A stretch of 64,000 nucleotides of DNA, from positions 99,871,804 through 99,935,803 of the forward strand of contig CM057826.1 of the NCBI GenBank assembly GCA_030068075.1. Reading direction: 5' to 3'. The notes beneath the pieces are model-generated. The model worked only from the letters and a program-made list of their open reading frames with translations, was not told the origin of the DNA and ran no database searches. The first letter of the stretch is position 1, and each line of letters opens with the position of its first letter. Of this stretch, positions 42,556 through 54,669 are shown one piece after another. The DNA is from Paguma larvata. Its lineage: Eukaryota; Chordata; Mammalia; Carnivora; Viverridae. The position numbers and the translations under genes were made by a program.

Positions 42556-44916
42556 GGTGAGAGAGACTGGGTGGAGGCACCAAGGTGAGGAAGGGGCTCC
42601 CATGTTCCAGAGGCCTCAAACCTTCAAGTGGTAAGTCCACATGGGAGAAAGAGGAATGTGTGTGCAGGTAACTGGTATAAACACTGAGGCGTGAGTTATA
42701 AAAGATGGAGGAGGAGTTAAATCCCGTTAGAAAAACCTCGCTCCCTCTTCAGCAATCTCAAAGCAGCAAGATCATATGGCCTGGTTAAAACAAGTCACTG
42801 CTTTTCGGGAGAGGCAGCCATGAATCTCACAAAATCCTCATCACTATTACATATGCTGTGGTAGGTGAGTTTCAGAGGTGACACATCCCTGCTATTGTAA
42901 AATAATGCAATCTACTTCTGAGGTTCAAAAGCCTCATGGGAAGTTTACAGTAAATTACTGCAGCTGCTGACTTTTAAAACTGCACATGAAAGGGCTACAG
43001 GGGAGCACCCCCTTCCACCAGGTGGATCCTCACAGCCTCTTCAAAACCCCATCGCGACTTATCACATGCCATGGAATGGGGAGTGTGGTCACCCAGCTCA
43101 GGGCATAAGTATGCTTAGTCTCTGTGTTCTCAAGGAAGTTCTATGGGATAGAGATGGCAACAGTTAAACAAACTGGAGATTCTAGAAACCCTGGCTTCTG
43201 AATCATACTAATAAGAATAGTAAGTTTGCCATTTGCAGGTGTAAGCTCAGGGAAACAGACTGCTTTGTGGCAAGGAACTATCTCCTCTAAATCCCTCCTC
43301 ATCTCTAGCCTCTGTTGCCATAAAATGATTGGTAGCAGGGACTACTGGGCACAGTTTTTCTTCACATATGAGGCACATTCAATAGCAAAGCTACAGATGG
43401 TTTATCCACCTCAGTAAAAGATAAAATAGGATTAGGAATCTTCCCCTGACCCTGGACAAAGCCATAGGTGCTGCTGTTGAGCTTACACATTGCTCATCAA
43501 GCCAACTGCACAAGTTGGGGAATGTGTGCTGAGAAAGTTGAGGAGAAGAGCAAAGACACCCCTCTCTTAGTGATTCTGGTCAAGGGAAGTTCTGCTATCT
43601 ACTTTTATGGAGGAAAATATCTCCACGAAATGAAACAGAGCTCCAGGAGGAAAAATTGCCTCATCCTAGCCCGGCAAATTGACTGAGACTGTCCACATAT
43701 TAGGGCCCTGGCTATATAAAAAGTCTGCAAGCAGGCTAGTGATGGACCTAATGTCACCAAAGTAGAGATCCACTGGTATATAGAATTAGTGAAGCATGGT
43801 TTGCTCACAGTGTTGATGTCCTTAATCTTTTCAGATGCATTATTTATTTTTCACAGAGACATTTACCGACTCATCACCTCCTATCAGATGTTTGTGAAAC
43901 CCTGAGATGAAGAAGCCAGCCTTCTGGTGACATCTTCTGTCACAAGTCTTTCGACCTCTTATCTCAGTAGGTTTCCTTCTGAACAAGGCAGAAAAATAGT
44001 ACACTGCTTGCTTCATAGGGATATTTTGAAATTTAATTACTAAATACTTGTTAAAGCTCTCCAGGAAGCCTTTTCATGAAACAAATGCTCTGTCTACAAA
44101 GTATTGTTTAATATGGAGGTACAGCCTGGAGACACTGCACTCTCCTACAAGGCCTAGCTCTTTTTTTATGCAAATTAAGCACCACCATAATCCACCTGGC
44201 AAATTACTACTCTATCAGAAAGGTTTAGTCAGGGGCTCTGTGGGTATCCTTGCTACTTCCTTTCAATTCCTCTCTACTTTTCACCTCAATTGTTTCAGTG
44301 TGTTCCTGTCAGAAAATTCCACAGGTATAATCTCATGTTAATGACCTTCTTGACACCTGTGTGTTGGTATTCTGGTGGGTTAAGACTGTATTGTCTTACA
44401 CATTAGGGTGACTGAACTAATTGACTTTATCACTGTTGTACTCACTCTCATCTTCTTGGCATAGAGCCCTGAGGTAATGTACCTGGAGGTTTGACTGTGC
44501 AGAGTTGAAAGGAGGTAGAGAAAGTGATCTAAAAGTCACAACTATCTGGAAGCCTTGAGTCATCTAGAAGCCACAAGGAAAGAACCAGGCAGAGAGAGAA
44601 AGAGAGAGAGGTAGTAGGAAGTTGGAAAGCAATTGGTGGCAAATCAGCCAAAGCACCTCCTAATCTTTGAGGATATTTGCATTTCACATTCATGTTTTTA
44701 AAAGAGAGAAGCTTTCCAACAGATGTGAAGAAAATGGCTTACGGATGTGCAGAAATGTCTAGATATTGGATTCTCTTCAGTAAGGTGAACAGACTACTGG
44801 CATACTAGAACCTATCCCCAGGCCTGTGACCTCCAACAGCTGGAAGTCTAACTGGGGGCTTCAAATCCTTCCAGTTTAAACAGTATGTAGAAAAACATCA
44901 TTTTTGGAGGGGTTTA
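42556..44916. other. Repeat-poor DNA, about 2.4 kb
   Basis: No SINE, L1 or LTR recognised. 44040-44240 ('ctctccaggaagccttttca') may be a worn L2 piece. Frames are short and without domains. Confidence 0.4.
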
Positions 44917-45127
44917 CCTGGGTAATTCAGTTGGTTAGCATCCAACTCTTGGTTTCAGCTCAGGTCATGATCTGATGTTTGTGAGCTCAAGCCTTGCACT
45001 GGGCTTAGTGCTGACAGTGTCGGCCTGCTTGGGATTATCTTTTCCTCTTTCTCTGCCCTTCCTTGCTCAAGTGCATAGGTGGAAGTATTCTCTCTCTCTC
45101 TCTCTCAAAATAAATAAATAACCTTAA
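44917..45127 (+). mobile_element. SINEC, sense
   Basis: 'ggggtttacctgggtaattc' diverged head, 'gctcaggtcatgatctgatg', 'ctgacagtgtcggcctgctt', CT run, 'aaaataaataaataacctta' tail. Confidence 0.9.
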
Positions 45128-45229
45128 AAAAGAAAAAGAATAAAATTATTTTTTCATGTGTTCATGGTGAAAAATCTTCAAGAACTGGATGAATGATCTT
45201 TTACAACTTCATCTAAGTTCTCTGTTACC

Positions 45230-45700
45230 TCTCTCAGCCTTCAGGTTAATGTCTAACAGGATCCACCTGAATATTATGTAAAATGCCTTGACTTGGTTCA
45301 AATCCTTCCAAAATTTCCCATTGTTCTTAGGATAAATCTCTTTAATATGGCCAAAAAAACCCTCTATGTACATTTTAGGTCACAAGGCTCACCATTTCCC
45401 ACTTCATTTTCTGCTTTGACCAAGTTAAAGAGTTTTCAGTTCTTCCAACAAGTCATGAAGACGCTCAATTCCAGGTTTTTAAACAAAGTTCTCCCTCTGT
45501 CTAGAACACCACTGCCCACTACCAATACACACACACACACACACACACACACGTGGGAAATTCCTACTTGTTATAAGGGAAAGAATACTATTTTTTTTTC
45601 TCACCACTAGTATCCAATGCCCAAAACACTGTTTCACATAAAAAAGTCCCTGTTGGATGAGTAGAGGACAAATAAGTGAGTTTCTTTCATATTGGAGAGT
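45230..45700 (+). repeat. L2 LINE fragment, sense
   Basis: 'caaatccttccaaaatttcccat' (in part), 'ttaggataaatctctttaat', 'caagtcatgaagacgctcaa', 'ttctccctctgtctagaaca' follow the L2 3' region. An (AC)13 microsatellite at 45527-45552 lies within. Confidence 0.65.
45527..45552. repeat. (AC)13 microsatellite
   Basis: Thirteen uninterrupted AC units inside the L2 fragment. Confidence 0.97.
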
Positions 45701-45984
45701 CAATAGTTTTGTTCCTTTTAACTCTTTTATTTTAGTCTCTGTTTGCTTTGTTTTTAATTCTACATCAAAACTGAAAATAAAATAACTTTCCTCTCAATAA
45801 TTTCTCCAAAGGGGGTCCTCATCATGTCTGGTCACATTTTAGACAATAACTTGAACAAACTAAGGCTCTGTTAGCAAAGAAGAAGTCTGGGAAAAGAATT
45901 TCAGGTAAGAAACAATTATGGTTTTCTGCAGTATTCAAGAGAGAGAACAAAGATAAAGGGAGGAAGCAATGAAGGAAGAACTTC
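45701..45984. other. Unique DNA
   Basis: An intron-exon-like pattern (ATTTTAG at 45835-45841 and TTTCAG/GTAAG at 45903) encloses 62 bp with stops in all frames; not called. Confidence 0.3.
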
Positions 45985-46900
45985 ATTCCTCAGATACTGA
46001 GCTCCCGTATCTAGTGGGCATAACGCTAAGTACTAGGGATAGGGTGATGTACGAGACAAATTGTTTCTCTCTCCAGATACCTTGGACTCTAGTTGGGAAT
46101 CCATACACTCAAGGAAGTAATTTTATTTTGACAAGGATATCAGGAAGTGAAGCGTAGTTGCCACAGACAAGTATAGGGAACCTTTTTAACCTCATTTGGT
46201 GGGTAAATTAACACTTTGTTGAGGAAGGGACCCCTAAGCAAATTTGAGAAACAGCTAGGGGTTGTAAAACAAAATGTGAAGAAAAATAAATAGTATTCTA
46301 GGTTGTATGCCAAAGGCCCAGCTTCCAGAGAATGACAGGCTGCAAAGGCTAATGGGCTATCAGTGTGATGGGAGTGTAGACAGGATATGCTCTGAAGTGA
46401 CTGTGGAGAAACAGTCCATGTCACCCAGAGTTTTGTAGACCATGTTACAGATTTGGGGCTTTATCTCAAGGACAAGTGAAAACAAGTTCTTTATACTAAG
46501 GAGTGACATTATTAGACTGGTGTTTTATAAAATCACCTTGCCCATAGTGTGAAGAATGTTGGAGAAGGACATGTAGGCATGGAGGACTCAATACAGAAGG
46601 TCCCTATGAAATATCAGATGCTGGTGCCTGAACTAAGGTGGCACCTGAACTAAGGTGGTGTCATATACAAGACAGTATATGAACTGAAGGCACACTTAGT
46701 AAACAGAAGCAAAATAGCTTCATGATTAAACCAATTAGGGGAGGGGAATAAAAGAGAAGGTAAAAAGAAGACTTTGAGGCTTCTTGCTAGAAAAACTAGG
46801 TGAGATGTCATGTGATTTATTACAATGGGGAAAAACTGGGCATTTTGACAGGTGTAGGGAGTTAGTAATCTCATACTTGGGTTTGAGGTAACTGAGCAGT
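45985..46900 (+). repeat. Ancient ~900-bp interspersed repeat, copy 2
   Basis: 'tagtgggcataacgctaagta', 'ataccttggactctagttgg', 'ggggctttatctcaaggac', 'ggagtgacattattagactgg' (in part), 'aaaatcaccttgcccatagtg' match the layout of copy 1 at 32780. It contains a 16-bp near-duplicate, 'cctgaactaaggtgg', at about 46626-46660. Confidence 0.55.
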
Positions 46901-46932
46901 ATCTATATTCAAAGAGTGATAGTATTTGCCAC

Positions 46933-47281
46933 AACAGTGGTTCTCAAAGTGCAGTCCTGAGACAGCAGTTTCAACATCACCAGGGAACTTGTTATAAATG
47001 CACATTTTCAGGCCTCACCCCAGACTTACTGAAGCATAAACTCTAGGGGTGGGGCCCCTGCTCCATAGCCCAGTGTCCCTCTACTTAAAACTCTCTATCA
47101 CACACTGCTTTCCATTAACAGTAGGATGCAATGAGATGTCATGGAAATAACAACATGGAAATAACATGGAAATAATAACATGGAAATAACAACCTACAGA
47201 AGATGTGGGTTCAAGTCACAAAGCCCTCCTTTAACAAGACTTCCAGGTGATTCTGATGCCCTCTCAAATTTAAGACCCACT
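46933..47281 (+). mobile_element. MER5A-like hAT MITE, interrupted
   Basis: Starts 'cagtggttctcaaagtgcag', runs through 'caccagggaacttgttataa' and 'ctctaggggtggggcccc', then is broken at about 47075 and resumes at 'aacaagacttccaggtgatt' (47233), ending 'aagacccactg'. The 155-bp insert resembles a MIR start plus a short tandem array. Confidence 0.85.
47142..47192. repeat. Short tandem array (CATGGAAATAA-type)
   Basis: Four imperfect copies of 'atggaaataacaac' within the insert of the MER5A element. A single related 'atgtcatggaaataa' occurs at 48293 in another MIR, so the array probably expanded from MIR sequence. Confidence 0.75.
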
Positions 47282-47389
47282 GGGCTAGAGCCAATCTATG
47301 AAGAATAGGAATAAGAAAGGGCTAGAGGCAAGAAAGAAAGCAGGACAAAGAATATACCAGACCTGCACTACTTTGGGTAGGAAATTATT

Positions 47390-47815
47390 CTACTTTCTCC
47401 TACTTTGCTCACCAAACCTGTTGATTGTGCCTCCATTCCTCCAATTTCTCTTGTGTTAATTTCAGATGGTTGCTACAGACGTCTTAATAAAATACAGCTC
47501 TGGCCATAATTGTCCTCAAGTTACAAAACTTCAGAGACCCCAGGACCCATTCAACAATTCCAAGCTCTTTGTTTGGGACTTAAGGCTGTGAGCACTCTAG
47601 ACCTGGTGGTGCCACTCACCCACCTGCCTTTACCCCTTACTCCTAACCTGTGCTCCAGCCCAGGTGAAATGGCCATCATTTTCAGAACATGCTTATCATT
47701 TGCCTGTTCTTACAATGTTCATCTTGTTCTTTCTCCTCCATCTATACTCCGTCTTCACCTGTTGATGTCCTACCCAAAGCCCAGAAGTCTTCAGTGATAC
47801 TCTCAGCCAGAGATG
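47390..47815 (+). repeat. L2 LINE fragment, sense
   Basis: 'tggccataattgtcctcaag', 'ccaggtgaaatggccatcat', 'tttgcctgttcttacaatgt', 'ctcctccatctatactccgtc' (in part), 'gcccagaagtcttcagtgat' follow the L2 3' region. Confidence 0.6.
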
Positions 47816-48057
47816 TGCAGGGGATGGTTTATATATGCCTATTCCCAACTCATCACTCAGTAGCTTTAAGCTAGTAGCTTGAAACGAACCATAAGGGGTG
47901 TATTTACAACACAGAAATGGGTGAACATTACAAATCAGATTTACCTCCCCCAGAGATCCACTTATTAAATATTTACCAGTACACTACTGCCAACAAGAGA
48001 TGAGCCTGTCTTCCTATTACCCTCTATAGCAAAGACAGTAAACTACAGGAGAAATTT

Positions 48058-48205
48058 GAACTGCTGCCTGTTTTTAAATATGACGTATCACTGGCACACA
48101 GCTACACCCATTCATCGATGTATTGTCTACAACTTCTTTCACACTAAAATAGGAGTAGTTGTAACAGAGACTCTCTGGCCAAAAAGCCTAAAATACTTTT
48201 GTGAA
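48058..48205. mobile_element. hAT MITE fragment (same family as 30545)
   Basis: 'gcctgtttttaaatatgacg', 'cacagctacacccattcatc', 'gtattgtctacaacttcttt', 'ggccaaaaagcctaaaatac' match the interior of the complete copy at 30545-30762. The ends are lost. Confidence 0.75.
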
Positions 48206-48284
48206 GAAGTTTTCCAACACTGCTCTCTAGGACAATATTGTGTATTCACTACCTACCACATACTGTTTTTGTGAATACGAGAAT

Positions 48285-48490
48285 GAAGGGAGATGTCATG
48301 GAAATAATACTTGTAATTCAAAGATGTGGTTCAACCTCTATTTGCTAGCCCATCTTAGTCAACTCACCTAACCTTGCTGAACTTGAGTTTCCTCGTCTAA
48401 AAAAAGACTGGCCTACCTAAGAGTGATGTTCTAAGATCAAATGTACGTGAAAACACTTGTAAATTATGAAGCATTATGCAAATATGAGAA
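48285..48490 (+). repeat. MIR, sense
   Basis: 'aaagatgtggttcaacctct', 'cacctaaccttgctgaactt', 'gagtttcctcgtctaaaaaa', 'attatgaagcattatgcaaa' trace MIR from its 5' part to the 3' core. Confidence 0.7.
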
Positions 48491-50145
48491 AACACAATTG
48501 TAATTTATGCATGGATCTTCTTTAGCTGCTAGACTCTCTCAGGACAGGAACCACACACCTCCTTCACGTTTGCAGGAATTCGCTTTTTCAAGCTCTAACA
48601 GCTAAACTGGTTTCTCAGCAGACTGCAAGGTTAGCCTAACAAAAAACTGAGAAGTGATCCTAGCTTCTTTGCTTCCTCAACTGCCTCATTCCCTACTTTG
48701 TTCTTGCTGCTGGTCTTCTTCCTGTCTGAACTTCATTCCCTCTGGCGTCCACCCTGTGCCCATTAAATGCAGATGTCAACTCCATGTGCTGATAAAAATA
48801 GGTAAACAGCGTTTTGTACAGTCTCGACTCCTTGGGATGGAAACATGAGAATGGCTTTGATTTTTTTCAAACAACAATTCACCAAATGTGCTTTGTTGAG
48901 TTTCTCTCCCTACTAGTTGGTGGTTCCTTTTATGATGTTTTTTCCAGATTTTATAGTTTCCTCATCATTTTCAGTATTAGCCTGTGCCAGTCTCCTCTGA
49001 AGTTTTATTTTGTTTACTAATCCTTTTATACACCCAGGGCAGTATTAGCATACAGTAGATGATCAATAAATACTCCTGCAATGAATGAATGCCTTCCGGT
49101 ATTTAATATTAAGCCCTCTCCTCTTAAAACTAAAGTGTTAAACTCATTGACAGGGCACACTCTTCCTCCCTGCTAGTACTGGCTAGGCCTGTCTGGGCCA
49201 AGAGGAACAAGCTATTCTGTTAACATACTTTTGCTTCCTCTCCCCAGCTCTTTCCTTAAGGTCTAGGGGCCAGGAGAGGAAAAAGGAGAGGCAGTTTTCC
49301 CTAGGGGACTGCTCTGGGAGAGATTAAGTCTTCTTGTGGGTGGGTTCCTGCTGCCTCTCTCACCAGCAGTGACCAATCACCAGTGTCTTTATATGGTGTC
49401 CGGCCATGGCTGCTGCCTGTCTCCCAAGCCAAGCACGTGAGTTCCTCAAGGAAACAGGGGTCTTCTCAATGCCTGGTTTATGATGAGAAGTTTCAGCTGT
49501 GACTTAACCGTTTTCATTAACCCTTCCTTCAGTCCCCCCTGTGGGGGTCCACTGTCCACTGGTGATCCTCTCTGGCCTCTCACACTGTCCTCTTTGGTGG
49601 GACTCTAGCACACTATCTTTTGTTGGTGTGCTCGGTCTAAAAACAGCTCACACGTTCTTGCCACACTGGGTGGTTGGAGTGCAGGCTGCTTGGTCTCTAC
49701 CTCTTCTCCTGGCCCCACAGTTACTTTCCATTTATCTTCTATTACCCCTTTGCCTAACAGGGTAATAAAATGGCAGCATTCCCAGATGAAGGGGTGAGTC
49801 TCTGGTACCTTGCCGTACTGGCTTCAGGGAAACTGAAGTTCCCACCTTACTACCAATACATGAAAGTAAAAGAGAGCTTTTCTCCACAAAGACCAGGCTT
49901 CCTAAATGTGACCACCCAGTCCTCTTGCCATAATGATCAGATGTGGAAGGAGAAAAGTGTCTGGAGTAACAGAGCTGACTGTGGGGACCCCCAATAAGAC
50001 TTTCAGACTCTGGAGGACAGCTGTCCATGCTGGCTGCCCTCCAGACCTTGTAAATTGGCTTCTTGGTGATTTTAGTATCTCCTTTGGCCTTGGCCACAAT
50101 GCTGGGCACATAAGAAAATGCATTTCCACAGCCTGTTATAATTAA
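48491..50145. other. Mostly unique DNA, about 1.65 kb
   Basis: A short L2/MIR tail ('gtagatgatcaataaatact', 'aatgaatgaatgcc') lies at 49045-49090. 49160-50110 is a relatively C+T-balanced, repeat-free segment with overlapping frames on both strands (125 residues, minus strand, 49732-50109) but no recognisable domain. Confidence 0.4.
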
Positions 50146-50160
50146 ACAGTGATACCTTTT

Positions 50161-50375
50161 ATTTATTTTTTAAATATTTATTTATTTGGGGGAGAAAAGA
50201 AGCAGGAGAAGGGTAAAGAGAGGGGGTAAGAGGATCCCAAGTAGGCTCTGCACCGATAGGCTGACAGCACAGAGCCCAATGTGGGGCTCGAACTCACACA
50301 CACAAAAAAAAAACTGTGAGACCATGACCTGAGCCGAAGTTGGACCCTCAACCAACTGAGCTACCCAAGCACTCC
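50161..50375 (-). mobile_element. SINEC, antisense
   Basis: 'tttttaaatatttatttatt' tail, 'gtaggctctgcaccgatagg', 'caatgtggggctcgaactca', 'caaccaactgagctacccaag' (in part). Target duplication acagtgatacctttt (50146-50160) and acagtgatacctttc (50376-50390). An A9 run interrupts the core. Confidence 0.96.
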
Positions 50376-50390
50376 ACAGTGATACCTTTC

Positions 50391-51734
50391 AATTCTTCAA
50401 AATGAAAAAGCTAAAGTAGTTACTGATGGCAGAGGGGAAAGTGGCTGGGTTGAGGTCTAGGAAATTCCATGAGAAGGTGCTAACCTACCCTCATAAAGTG
50501 CCTTCTGCAAGACCATAAAATAAGACTCTGTTTCTAAAACCCTAAGGTTATCTCAGAGTTGTGCTTCTAACCTAGTTTACTGTTGGAAAAAAAGGGCTAA
50601 CCTCCTGTACCAGGGAGTCAGAACCCAGGAAGACAGAGACACAGGCAATGAATGGGGAGCAGATAAAAACAAGGCAATGACAACCGAGGGTCAAAATAAC
50701 TGGGATGGCATGGAGGACTAAATCATATGACTTCCTTGTAGAAAAACTGGATGGAGTCTGAATCATGAGTCTTACTAACCAAGCATCTTGGTAAAGCGAA
50801 ATAAAATGACCGTTTAAAACTTAATGAGAACTGCCTGAAATTTCTTAAATTTGAGAAATTGTCATTTTTTTATTGTCTCTCTTATTTTCCTTCCAAACAC
50901 AGACATCCTGAACAATGTTTAATTGCTGTTTTCTGATGGAATATTTCTTTCTCACAAAAAGCCTCTGCCATGGAAATCAGTGAATAATCTGTAAGTGCTC
51001 GCAAACGATAAAAAGGGATGGAAGCGGAAAAGTAATTGCACCTGCCTCCTGAAAATCATTAGCAGCTTATGGTACTCTGAAATCCTCTTTGAGGATGTTA
51101 AAACAATCGCACAATTGTTCTGTCTCATCCTGTGTTTTATGATTCCAGCACTTAAGTGGCACAGACACAGAGAAAGGCTTTAGACACCTAGTCTGTTTTC
51201 AAACACAGAAAAGATCGCTGCATGTCATTAATTCTGAATCCTCACTGCTTCCCAAAAGCACCTGTTCTTGCTCCAAGGGGCAAGTTGCCAACTTGAAACT
51301 AGCAAAATAAGTAAGGCATGAAGCAAGAAGTCTGAAAACTTGTGCTTTTAAAGTGATTTCACAAGTACAAATCTTTAATCGGTAGCTTCCACAATGCTGT
51401 AATTAGAGGAAACACTTGATTTCCTTACATAGAAATGCCAAACAAACAGAGCGCTTCCGGTGCATGAATAGAAGACTCTGCCGTCTCCCTCCTACATCCC
51501 CCTCTACTGTTGTTCCTCAAACACTATGTGATGGACACCACTCCTTACTCCATCAGGGGCTATTCTTTCTTGACTGTTCTTGATAGGGCTTCTTCTTCCC
51601 CCACAGTCATCCTGCAAAGTTTTCATGGCAACACTTTTATGGAAGAGGGATCTTACTCTTCCCACTTACTTTCCTCATGCTATTTTTGTTTGTAGCTGTG
51701 TGTGAATGATCTCTAAAAGAGGAAATGGCATGCA
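50391..51734. other. Unique DNA, about 1.3 kb
   Basis: No repeat or gene recognised. Confidence 0.4.
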
Positions 51735-51870
51735 ATGCTACCATTTATTGAGCAGGTACTATGTGGTGCTGTGCAACATTATCGATACTTTTCTACCGCA
51801 ATCTAGAAAAAAAGTTTAGCCCATATTATAGTGGGAAACTGAGGCTGAGAGACCTTGTAGCTGGCTAATG
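51735..51870 (-). repeat. MIR, antisense
   Basis: 'ccatttattgagcaggtact', 'gggaaactgaggctgagaga', 'ccttgtagctggctaatg' are the reverse complement of MIR. Confidence 0.75.
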
Positions 51871-52937
51871 ACCCCCTATCTTTTTCTGTAGGTGGTTTTA
51901 TGTCAAGAAAAATGGTAAAAAGAAGTTGGGCCTTGCTAGGAGTTCTGGGGACAATTATCTGAGGGTTGAGACTAGATGATTATTTTGAGAGCTCAAGTAA
52001 ATCTGATCAGTTCAGAAGGAGTTAGTTTAAGCCTGATATCCCAAGTGTTTGCAAGGATACAACGCAGGTATTTGAGGATATCCCCTTGCCATCAGGAATA
52101 TACATTTCATCTACCAGACAAAATTAGCCTGGGAAAAAGAGAATCAGATACAAAGGTACAAGACAGTATATCCACAAAGTGCAAAACTGTGTGGTAGACA
52201 GAACGTGTTAAAGAGGGCCAGAGCCATGGCTTTGATTTCAGGAAGGAAGAAGGAACAGATAGGCCTGCAAAACTCAAGGTCATTTCAATGATGGGAGAAG
52301 AAAAGAAAAGGTTTTTCACACCAAATTTCAACCAGTTGCTGCTGAACCAAATCCTGGGCTTCCCCTTTTCTGCACAGAGAACACACCTTCCCCTGCTCTC
52401 GTCTAGTGCCTAGGAGTACAGGGTTCTCACACTGTTGAGCTTGGGGAGCTAACCCAGGTTGCTCTTGGCAATTCCTCTGACAAACCAAAGGAGGCAGAAG
52501 GTGGATGTGTGGACTGCCTCAGGCCTCTGCTAACTGAGGTCAGTTCAAGTTAGTAAATGAGACACTCAGTGTTACATTGCTATCCGTTTTATTTGCAAGA
52601 CTTGTGCTGACCTTTCACAGTTGAGACAGAAAATAGGCATATATTGGGCTACTTACCTATTCACAGCCCGCCCCTCCCAACCACCTCCATGCAGCCCAGC
52701 ACTGGTCAACTTTCCATCAAATAAGTGGTTCTCTGGTGACCACACTTTTGTCACTAAAGTATTCTCCATCCTCAAGCAGGCTCTTCTGAGTCAGCTGTTC
52801 TAATATGATGCTTTCAAAAGTTCTGGTAGAGAACATTTGTTAACTATTCAAGCATTTTCTAACCTTATACATTTTATGACTGTTCTGCCCTAAATATATA
52901 TTTTTTAGCATTACAATATTATTTTAACATGTTCAGC
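51871..52937. other. Unique DNA
   Basis: No repeat or gene recognised over about 1.1 kb. Confidence 0.4.
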
Positions 52938-53320
52938 TTAGGGGGTGCCTGGGTGACTCAGTCAGTTAAGCATTCCACTATTTTTTTATTTTTTTTAATT
53001 TTTAATTTTTAATTTTTTAATTCTTGAGTTAGTCAACATATAGTGTAGTCTTGACTTCAGGAGTACAACCCAGTGATTCATCTCATACATACAACACCCA
53101 GTGTTTAATCCCGAAAAGTGCCCTCCTTAATGCTCGTCACCCATTTAACCCACCCCAACTCTTGATTTCAGCTCAGATCATGATCTCAGGGTTGGTGAGT
53201 TCGAGCCTGGTATCTGGCACTGCACTGACAGCACAGAGTCTGCTTGATATTCTGTCTCTCTCCCTGTCTTCCCCTCCCTCGCTTGCTCTCTATCTCTCTC
53301 TCAAAAACAAACAAACTTAA
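52938..53320 (+). mobile_element. SINEC, sense, split by an L1 3' end
   Basis: Head 'ggggtgcctgggtgactcag' up to 'taagcattcca', then foreign DNA (52981-53155), then 'ccaactcttgatttcagctc' through B-box, CT region and 'aaaaacaaacaaacttaaa' tail. Joining the two halves gives a complete SINE. Confidence 0.93.
52981..53155 (-). mobile_element. L1 3' end, antisense, inside a SINE
   Basis: T-rich start with TTTTTAA repeats, then 'gtcaacatatagtgtagtct', 'cagtgattcatctcatacat', 'acaacacccagtgtttaatc': the reverse complement of the L1 3' UTR seen sense at 20340-20516. A 175-bp 5'-truncated insertion, younger than the SINE. Confidence 0.9.
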
Positions 53321-53384
53321 AATGATCAAATTAGTCTCCATAGGTAGTAGGTTACTAATAACCATTAATCTCTCTTCTTGACTC
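53321..53384. other. Unique DNA
   Basis: Short gap without recognised sequence. Confidence 0.3.
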
Positions 53385-53515
53385 TTTCTTTTGCAATTTA
53401 AATATAAAGAAACTGAAGCTCATAGAGATTAAGAATCTTGCCAAAGTCACAGATCTAAAAGTATTGGTCCTCTGACATGAGTTTAGGACTGAGGGAAGCC
53501 TAAGCTCCTGTTGTT
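53385..53515 (-). repeat. MIR, antisense
   Basis: 'aagaaactgaagctcataga', 'aatcttgccaaagtcacaga', then 'gtttaggactgagggaagc' follow antisense MIR. Confidence 0.7.
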
Positions 53516-53639
53516 TCTACTGGACAAAACAGCTTCCAAAAATATGACCCAAAGTAAGGTTCATCTGTGCTATATGATTCAGATGGTTTCTCATGCTTGT
53601 TTATTCTGTTTCTCACTCTTTGTGTTGGTAAGGTTTAGT

Positions 53640-54425
53640 GACCTATAAGTTATATACACTAAATTTGAGTCATATTAAGAATACAGTCTTATGGGCTTGG
53701 TGAATCTGTACAGGTGTGTAACTAACACCACAATAAAAATATAGAAATTGCCATCATCCCAGAGTCTCTCCCTACTCCTTTTCAGTTAATGCCCTCCTCC
53801 AACCCCTAGGCCTTGAGACCAGATTTCTATTACTATGGTTTTATCTCTTCCAGAATATCATATAATGGAATTGTATGGTATACAGCCTTTTTAAATTTTG
53901 AGATCTAATTCATGTGCCATAAAATTTATCCCTTTAAGTATACAGTTCAGTGGTATTTAAGCATATTTGGAAAGTAGTACCACAACTAACTCCAGACCAT
54001 TATTGTCACTTAAAAAAAAAAAACAAAAAACAACCAACCAACCAAACAAACCTTGTGCTCATCAGCATTTACTGCCCATGTCTCCCTTTCTCCCAGGCCC
54101 CCCAAACCACTAATCCAGTTGTTATCATATAGATTTGACTATTCTGGATATTTCTTATAAGCTGACTTATACGGTATGTGGCCTTTTGTGTCTGTCTTCT
54201 TTCACTTAGCATGTTTTCAAGCATGTTGTGGCATGTATCAGTACTTACTCCTTTTTATCCCTTCAATGGCATCCCATTGTATGGATATACCACATTTTAC
54301 TTTTTCATTTATCAGTCAATGAACATTTCGATTGTTTCTAAAACTTTTAGGCTATTCTAAATAATGCTGATAAGAAAATTCATGTAAAAATTTTTGCGTA
54401 GACATGTTTTAAATTAGTTTGGGTA
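53640..54425 (-). mobile_element. Old L1 3' region, antisense
   Basis: 'gtacaggtgtgtaactaaca', 'atatagaaattgccatcatc', 'taagtatacagttcagtggt', 'tctttcacttagcatgtttt' are antisense L1M 3' UTR. Two fragments may be joined near 53905. Confidence 0.85.
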
Positions 54426-54651
54426 CAGAGGTGCCTGGGTGGTTCAGTCAGTTAAGCATCTGACTTTGGCTTAGGTCATGATCTCATGGCCCATGAGTTC
54501 AAGCCCTGTATTGGGCTCTGTGCTGACAGCTCAGAGCCTGGAGCCTGCTTTGGATTCTGTATCTTCTTCTCTCTCTGCCCCTCCTCCACTCACTTTGTTG
54601 TACTCTGTCTATCTCTCTCTCTCTCTCAAAAATAAACAAACATTAAAAACA
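54426..54651 (+). mobile_element. SINEC, sense, inside old L1
   Basis: 'gaggtgcctgggtggttcag' head, 'gagcctggagcctgctttgg', CT run, 'aaaaataaacaaacattaaa' tail. Target duplication tttaaattagtttgggta (54408-54425) and tttaaattagttagggca (54652-54669), two mismatches. Confidence 0.96.
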
Positions 54652-54669
54652 TTTAAATTAGTTAGGGCA

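Noticed and set aside
45842..45903. Exon-like segment between TTTTAG and CAG/GTAAG
   Set aside because: All three frames contain stops and the pyrimidine tract is weak.
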